A stretch of 7,516 nt of DNA from an uncultured Verrucomicrobiota bacterium (lineage in GTDB: Bacteria; Verrucomicrobiota; Verrucomicrobiae; Opitutales; Opitutaceae): positions 1 through 7,516 of the forward strand of contig CAMLNJ010000133.1 in the NCBI GenBank assembly GCA_946481225.1, written 5' to 3'. A program made the translations under genes and the position numbers. The notes beneath the pieces were generated by a model. It ran no database searches. It had not been told where the DNA came from and saw only the letters and a program-made list of their open reading frames with translations. Position 1 is the first letter of the stretch; every line of letters starts with the position of its first letter. Below are positions 6,705 through 7,516 of this stretch, piece by piece.

Positions 6705-7295
6705 ATGTCCATCTCGCTCGTTGCCGGCCTCGGCAACCCCGGTCGCGCCTACGCCGCCACCCGCCACAACGCGGGCTGGATGGTGGTCGATGCGCTCGCC
6801 GCGGCGGAAAAGCTCTCCTGGAAAACCGAGGAGCGCTTCGAGGCCGAGATCGCCCGCTGGGACTTCGCTCCCGGCCACACCGTGTGGCTGGCCAAGCCGC
6901 TTACGTTCATGAACGAAAGCGGCCGCGCCATCCAGAAGCTCGCCGCCTTTCACAAGGTGCCGCCGGCCTCGATCACGGTCGTGTATGACGATCTCACCAT
7001 CGACTGCGGCCTCCTGAAGGTCTCGGTCAAGGGCAGCGCCGGCGGCCACAACGGCATCGCCGACCTGCTCGCCCGCATGGGCGACGGCTTTATCCGCTAC
7101 CGCCTCGGCATCGGACCCAAGCTCCCCCGCGAAATGGACCTCAAGGACTACGTGCTCGGCCGCTTCACGGACGAACAACACCACCTCTTTAATCAACAAC
7201 TCCCACGATTCATCACCGGCCTCCGCCTCCTGCTCGCGCAGGGGCCCGACCAGGCCATGAACCAGCTTAACCGCCGCACCCTCCCAACATCATGA
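6705..7295 (+). CDS. pth: Peptidyl-tRNA hydrolase (Pth)
   Basis: A 196-residue cytoplasmic enzyme that cleaves the ester bond of peptidyl-tRNAs dropped by ribosomes, recycling tRNA. Conserved positions are all present: GLGNPG (8-13) with N11, the catalytic His in RHNAG (H21), KPLTFMNESG (64-73) with N70, the acidic D95 in YDDL, and GSAGGHNG (110-117) with N116. These match E. coli N10, H20, N68, D93 and N114 with a shift of one to two. Length is typical. Between D95 and N116 the segment TIDCGLLKVSVK departs from the more usual DLPxGxLRxR, but no catalytic residue is lost. The gene lies 66 bp after rplY with only a weak GAG near the ATG. Its stop overlaps the rpsF start (ATGA). Confidence 0.97.
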   Translation: MSISLVAGLGNPGRAYAATRHNAGWMVVDALAAAEKLSWKTEERFEAEIARWDFAPGHTVWLAKPLTFMNESGRAIQKLAAFHKVPPASITVVYDDLTIDCGLLKVSVKGSAGGHNGIADLLARMGDGFIRYRLGIGPKLPREMDLKDYVLGRFTDEQHHLFNQQLPRFITGLRLLLAQGPDQAMNQLNRRTLPTS

Positions 7296-7516
7296 GCGCC
7301 ACCGCCACCCGCAACTACCTCGCCACCTTCATCCTCGATAACCGGGGCAAGGAAGAGACCGTCGAGCAGATCGTCGAGGTCGTTAAGACCGAGATCGCCG
7401 CCGTCTCCGGCACCGTCTCCTCCATCGAGAACGTCGGCCGCAAGGACTTCGCCCGCGTCACGGACAACAAGTTCCCCGCCGCCAGCTACGTCCAGATCAA
7501 GTTCTCCGGCCCCGCC
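7292..7516 (+). CDS. rpsF: 30S ribosomal protein S6 (3' partial)
   Basis: An ATG at 7292 overlaps the pth stop by four bases and opens a frame running to the window end (75 codons). The translation starts MSATATRNYLATFILDNRGKE and continues with EQIVEVVKTEIAAVSG, SSIENVGRKDFARV and AASYVQIKF. This is the beta-alpha-beta pattern of bS6: a first strand (YLATFIL), a long helix, then the strand with the conserved NVGRKDFA-like region. bS6 binds 16S rRNA together with S18. About a quarter or more of the protein lies outside. No Shine-Dalgarno sequence precedes it, so translational coupling to pth through ATGA is likely. ssb, rpsR and rplI are frequent followers in other bacteria and may lie beyond the edge. 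Confidence 0.93.
   Translation, partial: MSATATRNYLATFILDNRGKEETVEQIVEVVKTEIAAVSGTVSSIENVGRKDFARVTDNKFPAASYVQIKFSGPA

Noticed and set aside
5613..7199. A 528-codon open frame on the - strand opposite rplY and pth
   Set aside because: It is antisense to two secure genes and crosses the tRNA. The long Gly-rich run is only the complement of the L25 Ala/Pro repeat.
1..7516. CRISPR array, insertion sequence or phage genes
   Set aside because: I saw no spaced direct repeats, transposase motifs, terminal inverted repeats or phage-like proteins.

Overview
The window is a GC-rich bacterial chromosomal segment (roughly two thirds G+C by eye). The protein styles, especially the S6 start, the L25 with an Ala/Pro tail, and the small Cys-tailed periplasmic protein behind an RND pump, suggest a member of the Verrucomicrobiota, most likely Opitutaceae-like. 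This is pattern recognition, not a database result.

Left part (1-3372, + strand): the end of a metal-export locus. A CzcA-type heavy-metal RND pump, cut by the window start (about 76 N-terminal residues missing), is followed after 25 bp by a small secreted protein. That protein ends in a Cys/His cluster (C-x2-C-x6-C-x-C-x2-H) that looks built to bind metal. The membrane-fusion and outer-membrane partners (CzcB/CzcC type) would be expected just upstream, outside the window.

Middle part (3521-5470, - strand): a two-gene unit convergent to the metal genes. It is transcribed from an OprO/OprP-family outer-membrane porin into a TauE/SafE (TSUP) anion permease. Together they could form an outer- plus inner-membrane route for an inorganic or organosulfur anion; the substrate cannot be read from the sequence. 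The porin is separated from the gene before it by a strong intrinsic terminator.

A complete tRNA-Asn(GTT) with encoded CCA lies at 5633-5707 on the - strand, immediately followed by that terminator and preceded by a consensus -35 box and a 9-bp inverted repeat.

Right part (5907-7516, + strand): a translation-related cluster of ribosomal protein L25 (rplY), peptidyl-tRNA hydrolase (pth) and ribosomal protein S6 (rpsF, cut by the window end). pth and rpsF overlap by four bases (ATGA). This order is a common housekeeping arrangement.

I do not see a clearly new system. The items most worth a second look are the small Cys-tailed protein paired with the RND pump, the porin/TauE pair with its intercistronic dyad, and the inverted repeat over the tRNA-Asn promoter. 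No stretch longer than 300 bases lacks a gene.
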